Shown here in pieces: positions 45,330-54,548 of a stretch of 64,000 nt of DNA. Made by a program: the position numbers and the translations under genes. This DNA comes from Brucellaceae bacterium. Its GTDB lineage: Bacteria; Pseudomonadota; Alphaproteobacteria; Rhizobiales; Rhizobiaceae. Numbering within the stretch: position 1 is the first letter of the stretch; each line of letters begins with the position of its first letter. The notes below the pieces were generated by a model, which was not told the origin of the DNA, did not search any database, and saw only the letters and a list, made by a program, of their open reading frames with translations. Location of the stretch: the NCBI GenBank assembly GCA_020637755.1, contig JACKJW010000014.1:10903-74902 (forward strand), given 5' to 3'.

Positions 45330-46172
45330 TCAGTTGCAGGCGGGCGTGTCGAGCAGGTCAAGCGTGACGAGCTGGCCGCGAATGCGGAATTCGCCGTAGT
45401 CAGTCTCGAAATCGCGGGCGACGCCGTTGTCATAGAGCTTGAAGCCGATGCGATAGATCGGCGCGGCGTCGGTGTCGGGCTCCGGGTCATCGAAGTAGGC
45501 GATGGAAACCGGCCAGAAATCCTGCGTGCCCAGTTCACCGGCGGCCCTGGTGTCGCCTTCAGCCGGCTCAGCCTTCTTCCTGGCACCGATGACCACGGTG
45601 GTCGTCAGCACCTTGTCGGCGCTGTCCGTGCCGTCATAAATCGAGGTTTCGTAGAATGTCTCGCCCTTCCTGGCCCGCTCCAGCAGGTCGATCATGTGGG
45701 CAGCCGGGAAATGGGCGGGCGTCAGCGCCACTTCCGCCGGATCGGGCTTTTCCAGTTCCACCTTCACCTTTTCGCCATCACCGTGGTGCGCGGTGCCCTT
45801 CACCTCCTTGTCGAGCTTGTCGTCGATGAAGGATTTCGTGACGAAGGTGAAAAGGTCGGCGGACGGGTCCTCGAAAGTCGCCACCTGCTGGTCCACAAGA
45901 CGCGAGCCGGTCTCGCCGGTCTGGAACTGGGTGACGGAACGGAAATTGACGGTGTAACCATCGCACTTCGAGCCGTTGAACTCGTAGACCATCCGGCCCT
46001 TCACGCCTGTGATGCCTGAGCGGGTGGAGGAATCGATGAGCGTCAGGTCATAGATGGCGCGGTGCGGCGCCAGGACCTGCGCGAAGGCCGCGACGGGCTG
46101 AAGGATGGCAAGGCCGGCAATTGCCGTTCCTGCGAATGCTGATTTAAAGGCCTTTGCCACCGGTCCTGCCAT
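45330..46172 (-). CDS. EipB family cell-envelope integrity protein (DUF1849)
   Basis: A 280-residue periplasmic protein: an N-terminal signal peptide ending near QPVAAFAQ (about residue 32), then a beta-rich spiral domain of the DUF1849/EipB family, needed for envelope integrity in Brucella. The mature protein has exactly two cysteines, C70 (GSKCDGY) and C279 (next to the C-terminus, DTPACN), matching the conserved disulfide of EipB. Start 46172 (MAGPVAKAF) gives a proper signal peptide; an in-frame start 14 codons upstream is possible. It is divergent from ridA. Confidence 0.85.
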   Translation of the reverse strand: MAGPVAKAFKSAFAGTAIAGLAILQPVAAFAQVLAPHRAIYDLTLIDSSTRSGITGVKGRMVYEFNGSKCDGYTVNFRSVTQFQTGETGSRLVDQQVATFEDPSADLFTFVTKSFIDDKLDKEVKGTAHHGDGEKVKVELEKPDPAEVALTPAHFPAAHMIDLLERARKGETFYETSIYDGTDSADKVLTTTVVIGARKKAEPAEGDTRAAGELGTQDFWPVSIAYFDDPEPDTDAAPIYRIGFKLYDNGVARDFETDYGEFRIRGQLVTLDLLDTPACN

Positions 46173-46307
46173 GTCCGTCCCTGCATCTTGCGCCGGGGCA
46201 GCACCCCGTGTCATGACGTTTGTGGAGCCGTCGCGCGTCCTTTTCAAGGCAGCGTAACGCCTTTCCACGAACAGTATGAATCGATTCCGGCAAAAGGAAA
46301 TCCGTCC

Positions 46308-46766
46308 ATGTCCGCAGAGAGCCGCCTTGCCGAGCTTGGCATCACCCTGCCGGAAGCCGCGGCCCCAGCTGCCAATTACATTCCTTATGCCGTCACGGGG
46401 AACCTGCTCTTCACATCCGGCCAGTTGCCGCTGACCGGCGGCAAGCTCTCGGCGACCGGCCTTCTGGGGCGCGAGCTTGATGTCACTGCCGGGCGCGAGG
46501 CGGCCAAATGGTGCGCGGTGAACATCCTGGCGCAGGCCAAGGCGGCGCTCGGCGATCTCGACCGGATCGCGCGCGTCGTCAAGATCTCCGCTTTCGTTGC
46601 CTCGACACCGGATTTCACCGAACAGCATCTGGTGGCCAACGGCGCATCGGATTTCCTGGTTGATGTGCTGGGCGACAGGGGCCGCCATGCGCGCAGTGCT
46701 GTCGGCATGGCCAGCCTGCCGCTCAACGCGCCGGTGGAAATCGAAGCCGTGATCGAGATTGCGTGA
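46308..46766 (+). CDS. RidA family (YjgF/UK114) protein
   Basis: A 152-residue protein of the RidA superfamily, whose members deaminate reactive enamine/imine intermediates from PLP enzymes. It carries the YTSG-like segment LLFTSGQLPLTGGKL and a C-terminal RSAVGMASLPLNAPVEIEAV motif. The latter keeps the catalytic-type Arg of the YjgH/Rid subgroups. AAAGGAAA lies before ATG 46308. The GDPD gene begins 7 bp after its stop. Confidence 0.9.
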   Translation: MSAESRLAELGITLPEAAAPAANYIPYAVTGNLLFTSGQLPLTGGKLSATGLLGRELDVTAGREAAKWCAVNILAQAKAALGDLDRIARVVKISAFVASTPDFTEQHLVANGASDFLVDVLGDRGRHARSAVGMASLPLNAPVEIEAVIEIA

Positions 46767-46773
46767 AATTGCC

Positions 46774-47499
46774 ATGGCCGGAAACCTCGCTTCCTGGCTG
46801 GCATCCCGCCCCATTGCCCATCGTGGCCTGCATGACGGCAACCGGGCCGTCTGGGAAAACTCGCCGTCCGCCTTCGAGGCCGCGGCGCAGGCCGGATATG
46901 CGATCGAATGCGATGTGCACCTGACGCGCGATGGCGTGCCGGTGGTGTTTCATGACGATGAGCTTGAGCGCCTGACGGGCGCGAAGGGTTTCGTGCATGA
47001 CATCACGGCCGACGCCCTGTGTGCGCTGTCCATTGGCGGGACGCGCGACCGGGTGCCGACGCTGCATCAGGTGCTGGCGCAGGTGGGCGGGCGGGTACCG
47101 CTCGTCATCGAACTCAAGGGCATTGAGGGCAAGGACGGCGGATTGGTTGCCGCGACCGGGGCGCTGCTCGGCGCCTATGAGGGACCGGCCGCCATCATGT
47201 CCTTCGATCATTGGCTGGTGCGCCGGTTCCGGGCAGACGCGCCGGGCATTCCCGGCGGGCTGACCGCCATGGGCGTGACGCAACGCGACATGGAGGCCCA
47301 TTTTTCGATGCTGGCGCATGACGTCGCCTTTGCCTCCTTCCATGTGGATGCCCTGCCCAATCCGTTCGTGCGTTTCATGCGCGAGAGCCTGAACCGGCCG
47401 GTCATCACCTGGACTGTGCGCACACCGGAACAGGTGGCGCTGACAAAGGCCCATGCCGACCAGATGACTTTTGAGGGATTCCTGCCGCAGATCACGTGA
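46774..47499 (+). CDS. Glycerophosphodiester phosphodiesterase
   Basis: A 241-residue TIM-barrel GDPD enzyme hydrolysing glycerophosphodiesters to glycerol-3-phosphate. The motifs RPIAHRGLHDGNRAVWENS and IECDVHLTRDGVPVVFHDD supply the catalytic His pair and the metal ligands, and TWTVRTPEQ is found near the C-terminus. I start at ATG 46774 (MAGNLASWL) rather than an in-frame TTG at 46759 inside ridA. No signal peptide is seen, so it is likely cytoplasmic. Confidence 0.93.
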   Translation: MAGNLASWLASRPIAHRGLHDGNRAVWENSPSAFEAAAQAGYAIECDVHLTRDGVPVVFHDDELERLTGAKGFVHDITADALCALSIGGTRDRVPTLHQVLAQVGGRVPLVIELKGIEGKDGGLVAATGALLGAYEGPAAIMSFDHWLVRRFRADAPGIPGGLTAMGVTQRDMEAHFSMLAHDVAFASFHVDALPNPFVRFMRESLNRPVITWTVRTPEQVALTKAHADQMTFEGFLPQIT

Positions 47500-47580
47500 A
47501 GCGGCGAGCGGGCGCTTGCCGGAGCCGTTCATCCGCCTAAACTCCCTGCATCCACTCCCGCGGACAAACCCGATCTGACC

Positions 47581-48756
47581 ATGGCCGACGACAACCCGTT
47601 CACGCTTGAGATCGTCAGCAGCGTCAGCGACATCGCTGAGGACTGGTCCGGTCTGGCCGGCACCTCACGCAATGATGCCGCAACCGGATACAACCCTTTT
47701 CTTTCCCATGCATATTTGACATCACTTGAAGATTCAGGCTGCGTCGGCCAGGCGTCCGGCTGGCTGCCGCGCCCCTTGCGTTTGACCGCGCCGGACGGCC
47801 GTCTCGCGGGCGCGGTGCCTGCCTATGTCAAATCCCACAGCCAAGGCGAATATGTCTTCGACCACGGCTGGGCCGATGCCTTTGAGCGGGCCGGCGGGCG
47901 CTATTATCCCAAGCTGCAGGTCTCGGTGCCCTTCACGCCTGCCGCAGGGCCACGCCTGCTGGTCTCACCCCAATTTGACGGGGACGCGGTCAGACGCGCC
48001 CTTGCGGAGGGGCTGAAGGGCTTTGCCACGCAAGCCGGGCTATCCTCGGTGCACGCGACCTTTCTGGAGGAGGCCGATCTGACGGCTTTCGCCGGGGCCG
48101 GCTTCCTACACCGCACCGACCAGCAGTTCCACTTCCGCAACCGCGGCTATCGCGACTATGAGGATTTCCTCGACACCCTGGCCTCCCGCAAGCGCAAGGC
48201 GTTGAAAAAGGAACGGCGCACCGCACTCGAAAACGGCATCTCCATCGAATGGCTGACCGGCAGCGGCCTGACCGAATCGGTCTGGGATGCGTTTCATGCC
48301 TTCTACATGGACACGGGCTCGCGCAAATGGGGGCGGCCCTATCTCAACCGGCGCTTCTTCTCGCTGGCCGGCGAGCGCATGGCGGACGATATCCTGCTGG
48401 TCATGGCGAAGCGGAACGGAAGGCACATCGCCGGGGCGATCAACTTCATCGGTTCCGGCACGCTTTACGGGCGGCACTGGGGCTGCATCGAGGATCATCC
48501 CTTCCTGCATTTCGAGGTCTGCTACCATCAGGCCATCGACTTTGCGATTGCGCGCGGTCTTGCCACCGTCGAAGCCGGCGCGCAGGGCGAACACAAGCTG
48601 GCGCGCGGCTATGAGCCGGTCACCACCCACTCGGCCCACTGGATCGCCCATCCGGGACTTCGCGATGCGGTGGAAAACTACCTTTCCCATGAGCGCCGCG
48701 AGGTGGAACAGGCGCGGGCGTTTCTCGCCGCGCACACACCCTTCCGCAAGGACTGA
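47581..48756 (+). CDS. GNAT/FemAB-like protein (DUF482)
   Basis: A 391-residue protein of the DUF482 family (annotated as peptidogalycan biosynthesis/recognition), which has a FemAB-like double GNAT fold. Recognisable segments are NPFLSHAYLTSLEDSGCVG near residue 40, the HGWADAFERAGGRYYPKLQ stretch near 98 and SRKRKALKKERR near 205. Its reaction is unknown; transfer of an acyl or aminoacyl group is the likely chemistry. It lies between a GDPD gene and a HIT gene on the same strand, each with its own gap of about 80-90 bp. Confidence 0.85.
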   Translation: MADDNPFTLEIVSSVSDIAEDWSGLAGTSRNDAATGYNPFLSHAYLTSLEDSGCVGQASGWLPRPLRLTAPDGRLAGAVPAYVKSHSQGEYVFDHGWADAFERAGGRYYPKLQVSVPFTPAAGPRLLVSPQFDGDAVRRALAEGLKGFATQAGLSSVHATFLEEADLTAFAGAGFLHRTDQQFHFRNRGYRDYEDFLDTLASRKRKALKKERRTALENGISIEWLTGSGLTESVWDAFHAFYMDTGSRKWGRPYLNRRFFSLAGERMADDILLVMAKRNGRHIAGAINFIGSGTLYGRHWGCIEDHPFLHFEVCYHQAIDFAIARGLATVEAGAQGEHKLARGYEPVTTHSAHWIAHPGLRDAVENYLSHERREVEQARAFLAAHTPFRKD

Positions 48757-48846
48757 GGTCAGGCATGCCGCGCCGCATTGACCATGTCCCGGCGATGCGG
48801 TCTATAGACCGAGACCTGACTGAAACCCTGCCGGAGCCTGTTTGCC

Positions 48847-49272
48847 GTGACCGCCCCCTACGATGACACCAACGTGTTCGCCAAAATCCTGCGCGGGGAA
48901 ATCCCGAGCCAGAAGCTCTATGAGGATGACGACACCTTTGCCTTCATGGACATCATGCCGCGCGGCGACGGCCACTGCCTGGTGATTCCGAAGCGCCCTG
49001 CCCGCAACATTCTCGACATCGACGAGGAGAGCTACGCGGCCGTCGGGCGCACGGTGCGCAAGCTCGCCCGCGCCGTGGTCAAGGCCTTTGATGCCGATGG
49101 CGTCACTGTCCAGCAGTTCAACGAACCGGCCGGCGGCCAGGTGGTCTTCCACCTGCACGTCCACATCATCCCGCGTTTCGACGGTGTCCGGCTGAAGCCG
49201 CATACGGGCGAGATGGCGGATTTCGGCGTCCTGGCTGCCCATGCGGACAAGATACGCGCCGCGCTCTCCTGA
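48847..49272 (+). CDS. HIT family nucleotide hydrolase
   Basis: A 141-residue histidine-triad protein. The triad HLHVHIIPR is near residue 102, preceded by the family N-terminus NVFAKILRGEIPSQKLYEDD. Such Hint-type proteins hydrolyse nucleoside phosphoramidates and related adducts. The start is GTG 48847. It ends 3 bp from the convergent PAP2 gene. Confidence 0.93.
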   Translation: MTAPYDDTNVFAKILRGEIPSQKLYEDDDTFAFMDIMPRGDGHCLVIPKRPARNILDIDEESYAAVGRTVRKLARAVVKAFDADGVTVQQFNEPAGGQVVFHLHVHIIPRFDGVRLKPHTGEMADFGVLAAHADKIRAALS

Positions 49273-49275
49273 CGG

Positions 49276-50235
49276 TCATTCGGCCGGTACAACAGCCGCT
49301 GTCTCGACCTGACTGGCCTGTCTCCAGACAAGTGGCCTCAGTTCCTGCACGGCATGGACCTTCGTGGCGATCGCCCAGGACGTTGCCGTGATCAGCGCGC
49401 CGGCCAGCACGTCGACCAGGTTGTGGCCGCCATGCAGCAGGATGGACGGGATCGTCACGGCGAGCAAGGCGGCACCGATCCAGCGCAGCCAGGCGAAAGG
49501 CCAGACGGCGATGGCAGCAACGGCGATCATGACCGTGTGATAGGACGGAAATCCGATCAGGCCGCCGACATTGAGTTCCTTCATGTCGTGCACCCCGTGG
49601 ACGATGAGCGCATTCAGGCGTGCGCCATACTCGCTGTTCACCGGCGCGCGGACGATGGCGTCCACGGCGGGGTCGAGTGTCCAGAAACCGGACGCACCCG
49701 CTGAAGGGAAGGCGGACCAAAGGCCGATGGTGATGAGCGAGGCGAACAGGCTGGTGTAGGCTGCCATATGCAGCCTTTCGCGTCGTCCAGCCACTGCAAG
49801 AACGCAATAGCCCAGAAGCAGGAAAACCAGCGTCTTGTTGTAGACCGCACGTAATGCATCCGCGAGCCAGGGATGGCGGGAAACCCAGGTGGCGAATTCC
49901 GGCCAGGAATAGCCGAGATAGGCATCGATGCGGACCAGCATTTCGTCAACAGGTGCCATGTGGCGCGGCAACAGCATCACATTGTAAGTCGAAAAGACCA
50001 GGGCATCGAAAGCAAAGATGCCGATCAGCGTCGTCAGCAGCGCGGGCCGCTCATATTGCCCTGTCCGTCTGAGCATCTGCCCGAGCGCAACGAACACCAA
50101 CGCCGCAAGCGCCGGTTTGATGAACAGCGTATAATCGACTGCGATCCCCTTGGTCTGCGCCAGAACCACGGCCGAAAGGCCGATGGCAGCAACCGTCATC
50201 AGGATTGTCTTTTCCGCCGGATAAAATCTCAGCAC
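49276..50235 (-). CDS. PAP2 superfamily membrane phosphatase/transferase
   Basis: A 319-residue membrane protein with about six to eight hydrophobic segments. The C-terminal half holds PAP2 motifs: GFPSYHTVMI near residue 235 (catalytic His) and LHGGHNLVDVLAG near 272 (second His). This resembles the inositolphosphotransferase/Aur1-like branch more than simple PAP phosphatases, since an N-terminal multi-helix region precedes the catalytic part. Substrate unknown. It stands convergent to the HIT gene. Confidence 0.8.
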   Translation of the reverse strand: MLRFYPAEKTILMTVAAIGLSAVVLAQTKGIAVDYTLFIKPALAALVFVALGQMLRRTGQYERPALLTTLIGIFAFDALVFSTYNVMLLPRHMAPVDEMLVRIDAYLGYSWPEFATWVSRHPWLADALRAVYNKTLVFLLLGYCVLAVAGRRERLHMAAYTSLFASLITIGLWSAFPSAGASGFWTLDPAVDAIVRAPVNSEYGARLNALIVHGVHDMKELNVGGLIGFPSYHTVMIAVAAIAVWPFAWLRWIGAALLAVTIPSILLHGGHNLVDVLAGALITATSWAIATKVHAVQELRPLVWRQASQVETAAVVPAE

Positions 50236-50295
50236 GTGATTGTCCCCGCTTCCGTTGTCGGGAAGACTAGGCGATGCGGGTTAAACAGCGCTGAA

Positions 50296-50649
50296 TCAGG
50301 CCGTGACCACCATGCCGGCGAAGAGAATGGCTTCTGCCGTCAGGATGCCGGCGATGATGCGGCGGCCGGACAGGTGGTAGGCAGCGAACCCCGCTGCCAT
50401 GGCGGCAATGCGCAGCAGAACGGGCACATGGGCCAGCGCGCCTTGCGGGAAGATGACGAGATTGCCGATGACCGCAGCGACAAGCCCGGTGGCCACACAG
50501 CGCACCAGCACCATCGCGGGTGCCCTTTCGTCGAGGCGCGCCCCGAGCGCGACACCGGCCCAGCGCCAGATGTCGGTCGGCAGGAAACCGGCCAGCGCGA
50601 TGAAGAGATAGGGCCACCACCAGACATCAAGGGATTGGAATGTCAGCAT
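50296..50649 (-). CDS. AzlD family branched-chain amino acid transport protein
   Basis: A 117-residue small membrane protein of the AzlD type with about four hydrophobic segments (LFIALAGFLPTDIWRWAGV near the start, IIAGILTAEAILFAGMVVT at the end). With AzlC it forms an exporter for branched-chain or other amino acids. Its ATG overlaps the azlC stop by one base, so the two are translated together. Confidence 0.85.
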   Translation of the reverse strand: MLTFQSLDVWWWPYLFIALAGFLPTDIWRWAGVALGARLDERAPAMVLVRCVATGLVAAVIGNLVIFPQGALAHVPVLLRIAAMAAGFAAYHLSGRRIIAGILTAEAILFAGMVVTA

Positions 50650-51404
50650 CAGGCGGCACCTTTCCCGCTCTGGCCAATCATGTGCAGAAGGAAGGCCCCG
50701 CCGCCCGCCGCCAGGCCTGCGGCCAGCAGGTCAAAGCCTGGCAGCAGAACATGAAACAGCGGCCCCAGAACCAATCCCGCGCCCATGGCCACATGGCTTG
50801 CCCGTTCACGCGCTGAACCCCAGAGCGATATCAGAAAATACATGGGCGTCAGGAAGAACAGCCCGGCAGCGGCAGAGCGCGGGAGGCTCGGCGCCAGCAG
50901 GAAGGTGATGGCCAGGACGGAATTGGCCCCGAACATGAGCGCGGTGCCGAGGCCGAAATACCAGGCCGTGCGCCGTTCCCGCGGCACATGGCGGAAACGG
51001 TCAAGCGAAATCACCCAGGATGTCACCGCGATGAAGTGCGACAGGACATAGAGCACCCGTTTGCGTGTCCGAGGCGCGCGCATCTCGGGCACCAGAACGA
51101 CGACCATCGGCATCAGGCGGACGGACGACAGGGCAACCGCGAGCGCTGCGGCAGGCAGGGACACGCCGGCATACATGGCCCCGATCAGCACGATTTCGGC
51201 CGGAAGCGCCCAGATCATCGTGTTCATGAAGAGCGTCTGCGTGAGCGACAGGCCTGCCTCGCGCGTGATGGCCCCGAAGCCGATGAAAGCGCCGAAAAGC
51301 AGGAAGGCCGGAACGGAAATCGCGTGGCGCGACCCGCGCAAAAACCAGCGCCAGGCAGGCGCTTCGGCAGGGTCCGGGTCTTGGCGCGGTTCGGGCGAGA
51401 TCAT
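50649..51404 (-). CDS. AzlC family branched-chain amino acid permease
   Basis: A 251-residue inner-membrane protein with about six to seven hydrophobic segments and the AzlC-type motifs: FGAITREAGLSLTQTLFMN near residue 45, and VALSSVRLMPMVVVLVPEMR near 95. It pairs with the overlapping AzlD gene as a two-part exporter. No Lrp-type regulator is adjacent. Confidence 0.87.
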   Translation of the reverse strand: MISPEPRQDPDPAEAPAWRWFLRGSRHAISVPAFLLFGAFIGFGAITREAGLSLTQTLFMNTMIWALPAEIVLIGAMYAGVSLPAAALAVALSSVRLMPMVVVLVPEMRAPRTRKRVLYVLSHFIAVTSWVISLDRFRHVPRERRTAWYFGLGTALMFGANSVLAITFLLAPSLPRSAAAGLFFLTPMYFLISLWGSARERASHVAMGAGLVLGPLFHVLLPGFDLLAAGLAAGGGAFLLHMIGQSGKGAA

Positions 51405-51470
51405 GCTCCGCGCATATCACCCGGCAAGAGGCCTGACGACCGGGAAATGTTTGGCCGTCGCTTCAAAGAA

Positions 51471-51492
51471 GAAGCCGCCCGGAGGCGGCTTC
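51471..51492 (-). terminator. Probable terminator of clpA
   Basis: A perfect 9-bp stem GAAGCCGCC / GGCGGCTTC with a CGGA tetraloop lies 24 bp past the clpA stop. On the reverse strand the following bases are TTCTTTG, a short U-rich tail. Confidence 0.55.
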
Positions 51493-51516
51493 GATGATTT
51501 TCAATCCGGCAACAGC

Positions 51517-54021
51517 TCAGCCCTTGCGCGGCACCTGCGGAATGCCCGGCCGCTTTCGCTGCGGCCCCTTGTCATCCGGCCCGGGTGCGGGTGCCTCGTC
51601 ACCGGAACCCTTCGGCGCGGGCTTGCCCTTGGCCGCCGGTTTGGCGGCCTTGGCCGGCTTGGCCTTCTTGAGCGGTGCGGGCAGTGCCTCCGGCTCTTCC
51701 TTCTTCGGCTTCACCGGCGCATCCTCTGCCAGCGAATCGAGCTTGAGACCGGTGGAGCCGTCATCCTTGGTAATGACGGAGACGCGCACCGTGCCGCCCT
51801 TCTTCAGCTTGCCGAACAGCACTTCCTCGGCCAGCGGCTTCTTGATGTGCTCCTGGATCACACGGCCGAGCGGGCGGGCGCCCATGCGCTCGTCATAGCC
51901 CTTGGTGGCCAGCCACTCGATGGCTTCGGGCGTCAGGTCGAAGGTGACGCCGCGCTCCGACAGTTGAGCCTCCAGCTGCATGACGAATTTCTGCACCACC
52001 TTGTGGACCACCGGCTTCGGCAGCGAGCCGAAGGGGATGATGGCGTCAAGACGGTTGCGGAACTCCGGCGTGAACATGCGGTTGATCGCCTCGAGGTCGT
52101 CGCCCTCGCGTTTGGTGGAGCCGAAACCGATGGCCGCCTTCTGCAGGTCGGTCGCGCCCGCATTCGTGGTCATGATGAGGATCACGTTGCGGAAGTCGAT
52201 CTTCTTGCCGTTGTGGTCGGTCAGCTTGCCGTGGTCCATGACCTGCAACAGGATGTTGTAGAGGTCCGGATGGGCCTTCTCGATCTCGTCGAGCAGCAAC
52301 ACGCAGTGGGGGTGCTGGTCGATGCCGTCGGTCAGCAAACCGCCCTGGTCGAAGCCGACATAGCCGGGCGGTGCGCCGATGAGACGCGAGACCGTGTGGC
52401 TCTCCATGTATTCCGACATGTCGAAGCGCAGCAGTTCCACGCCGAGCGACGATGCCAGCTGCTTGGCGACTTCTGTCTTGCCGACGCCGGTGGGGCCGGA
52501 GAAGAGGTAGCAGCCGATCGGCTTGTCGGGTTCCCGCAGGCCCGCGCGCGCCAACTTGATGGAAGACGCCAAGGCCTCGATGGCCAGATCCTGGCCGTAG
52601 ACCGTGGTCTTCAGCTCATTTTCGAGACCGGCCAGCACCTTCTCGTCATCGGCGGAGACCGATTTCGGCGGGATGCGGGCCATGGTGGCGACGGTTTCCT
52701 CGATCTCCTTGACACCGATCTGCTTGCGGCGCTTGCCTGCAGGCAGCAGCATCTGCGAGGCGCCCGTCTCGTCGATCACGTCGATGGCCTTGTCAGGCAG
52801 CTTGCGGTCGTTGATGTAGCGCGCAGAGAGTTCCACCGCCGCCTTGATGGCGTCGTTGGTGTATTTCACCTTGTGGAAGTCCTCGAAATAGGGCTTCAGC
52901 CCGCGCATGATCTCGATGGCGTCCTCGATGGAAGGCTCGTTGACGTCGATCTTCTGGAACCGGCGCACCAGAGCGCGGTCCTTCTCGAAGAACTGGCGGT
53001 ATTCCTTGTAGGTGGTCGAGCCGATGCAGCGGATGGCACCCGACGACAAAGCGGGCTTGAGCAGGTTGGAGGCATCCATCGCCCCGCCCGACGTGGCGCC
53101 GGCCCCGATCACCGTGTGGATCTCGTCGATGAACAGCACCGCACCAGGATAATCTTCCAGCTCCTTGACGACCTGCTTCAGGCGTTCCTCGAAGTCGCCG
53201 CGGTAGCGCGTGCCGGCCAGAAGCGTGCCCATGTCGAGCGAGAAGATGGTGGCATCCTCCAGCACTTCCGGCACGTCGCCGTCGATGATGCGTTTGGCCA
53301 GGCCCTCGGCAATCGCCGTCTTGCCGACGCCCGGATCGCCCACATAGAGCGGGTTGTTCTTGGAGCGGCGGCAGAGCACCTGGATCGTCCGGTTGATCTC
53401 GCTGGCGCGGCCGATCAGCGGATCGATCTTGCCCTTGCGGGCCTTGTCGTTGAGGTTCACGCAATAGGCGGTCAGCGCATCCTGCGCCTTCTTCTTGGAA
53501 CCGCTTTCCTCGTTCTCGGCCTTGTTCTCGGCGGCATGGTCATCCTCGGCACCGCGCGGCGTGCGCGCCTGCGTGGCGCCCGGGCGCTTGGAAATGCCGT
53601 GCGAGATGTAGTTGACCGCATCGTAGCGGGTCATGTCCTGCTCCTGCAGGAAATAGGCGGCGTGGCTCTCGCGCTCGGCAAAGATCGCGACCAGCACATT
53701 GGCGCCCGACACGTCCTCGCGGCCGGACGACTGCACATGGATCACCGCGCGCTGGATGACGCGCTGAAAGCCCGTGGTGGGCTTGGAATCCTCGTCATAG
53801 CCGGTCACGAGATTGTCCAGCTCGGTATCCAGATAGTGGGTGACCGTCTTGCGCAATTCCTCGATGTCGACATTGCAGGCCGACATGACGGCCTTGGCAT
53901 CCTCGTCATCGATCAGCGCCAGAAGCAGGTGCTCCAGCGTTGCATATTCGTGATGGCGCTCGTTGGCGAAGGTCAGCGCCTGATGCAGCGCCCTTTCCAG
54001 GCTTTGAGAGAATGCAGGCAT
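51517..54021 (-). CDS. clpA: ATP-dependent Clp protease ATP-binding subunit ClpA
   Basis: Hexameric AAA+ unfoldase feeding ClpP, with N-degron substrates delivered by ClpS. The 834-residue protein has the N-terminal Clp_N repeats, a first AAA domain with Walker A GDPGVGKTAIAEGLA near residue 232, a second with GPTGVGKTEVAKQLA near 509, and a C-terminal D2-small domain. Residues 770-834 form a Lys/Pro/Ala-rich tail beyond the usual end of ClpA (E. coli is 758 residues). It starts 7 bp after clpS. Confidence 0.96.
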   Translation of the reverse strand: MPAFSQSLERALHQALTFANERHHEYATLEHLLLALIDDEDAKAVMSACNVDIEELRKTVTHYLDTELDNLVTGYDEDSKPTTGFQRVIQRAVIHVQSSGREDVSGANVLVAIFAERESHAAYFLQEQDMTRYDAVNYISHGISKRPGATQARTPRGAEDDHAAENKAENEESGSKKKAQDALTAYCVNLNDKARKGKIDPLIGRASEINRTIQVLCRRSKNNPLYVGDPGVGKTAIAEGLAKRIIDGDVPEVLEDATIFSLDMGTLLAGTRYRGDFEERLKQVVKELEDYPGAVLFIDEIHTVIGAGATSGGAMDASNLLKPALSSGAIRCIGSTTYKEYRQFFEKDRALVRRFQKIDVNEPSIEDAIEIMRGLKPYFEDFHKVKYTNDAIKAAVELSARYINDRKLPDKAIDVIDETGASQMLLPAGKRRKQIGVKEIEETVATMARIPPKSVSADDEKVLAGLENELKTTVYGQDLAIEALASSIKLARAGLREPDKPIGCYLFSGPTGVGKTEVAKQLASSLGVELLRFDMSEYMESHTVSRLIGAPPGYVGFDQGGLLTDGIDQHPHCVLLLDEIEKAHPDLYNILLQVMDHGKLTDHNGKKIDFRNVILIMTTNAGATDLQKAAIGFGSTKREGDDLEAINRMFTPEFRNRLDAIIPFGSLPKPVVHKVVQKFVMQLEAQLSERGVTFDLTPEAIEWLATKGYDERMGARPLGRVIQEHIKKPLAEEVLFGKLKKGGTVRVSVITKDDGSTGLKLDSLAEDAPVKPKKEEPEALPAPLKKAKPAKAAKPAAKGKPAPKGSGDEAPAPGPDDKGPQRKRPGIPQVPRKG

Positions 54022-54028
54022 TCGGTCC

Positions 54029-54388
54029 TCACTTCTTCTCCATCACACATTGCAATGGATGCTGATGTTGCCGGGCGAAATCCATCACCTGCGAAACCTT
54101 GGTTTCAGCCACCTCGTAGGTGAAGATGCCGCACTCGCCGACACCATGATTGTGCACATGCAACATGATGCGGGTGGCGCTGTCACGATCTTTCTGGAAA
54201 AAACGCTCCAGCACATGGATGACGAATTCCATCGGCGTGTAATCGTCGTTGAGCAGCAGCACCCGGTAGAGCGAAGGCTTCTTGGTGACCGGGCGCGTCC
54301 GCGTGATCACCGAAGTGCCGCGCTCACCGCCCTTCCCCTTTCCGCCGTCCGCTTGCATCCGCAAGTCTGTGCACTGCACTGCCGTCAT
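54029..54388 (-). CDS. clpS: ClpS adaptor for N-degron substrates
   Basis: Small adaptor that binds N-terminal Leu, Phe, Tyr or Trp and delivers the protein to ClpAP. It carries the family core YRVLLLNDDYTPMEFVIHVL, then MLHVHNHGVGECGIFTYEVA and the AETKVSQVMDFARQHQHPLQ end. The start is uncertain: MTAVQCTD at 54388 (119 residues, chosen) or MQADGGKG at 54358 (109 residues). The N-terminal extension is flexible and poorly conserved in the family. It is directly coupled to clpA. Confidence 0.93.
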   Translation of the reverse strand: MTAVQCTDLRMQADGGKGKGGERGTSVITRTRPVTKKPSLYRVLLLNDDYTPMEFVIHVLERFFQKDRDSATRIMLHVHNHGVGECGIFTYEVAETKVSQVMDFARQHQHPLQCVMEKK

Positions 54389-54435
54389 CCTGTATCCCGC
54401 GGCTTTCGCCGCCAACAAAGTCCTGTGACTCACCC

Positions 54436-54463
54436 TATGTAGGTGCCATGCATGCAATTGTAA
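54436..54463 (-). promoter_or_regulatory. Possible clpS-clpA promoter
   Basis: On the reverse strand, TTACAA, 16 bp, TACATA lies 48 bp upstream of the chosen clpS start. It is a modest match to a sigma-70 promoter in an otherwise GC-rich 160-bp gap. Confidence 0.25.
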
Positions 54464-54548
54464 GCCCGACTCCGGCGCTTGCAAGGCGCTGGCCGGATCA
54501 TTTGGCACGATCATCCAAATGTGAGGATTGGCGCGGTTTCGGCGGCGC

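Noticed and set aside
49873..50754. A 293-codon plus-strand frame over the PAP2 and azlD genes
   Set aside because: It is antisense to membrane proteins with clear motifs, and its own sequence has no recognisable feature.
51061..54123. A 1020-codon open frame on the plus strand opposite clpA
   Set aside because: It is the antisense shadow of clpA in high-GC DNA. It has no domain, no ribosome site, and the reverse strand encodes an undoubted ClpA.
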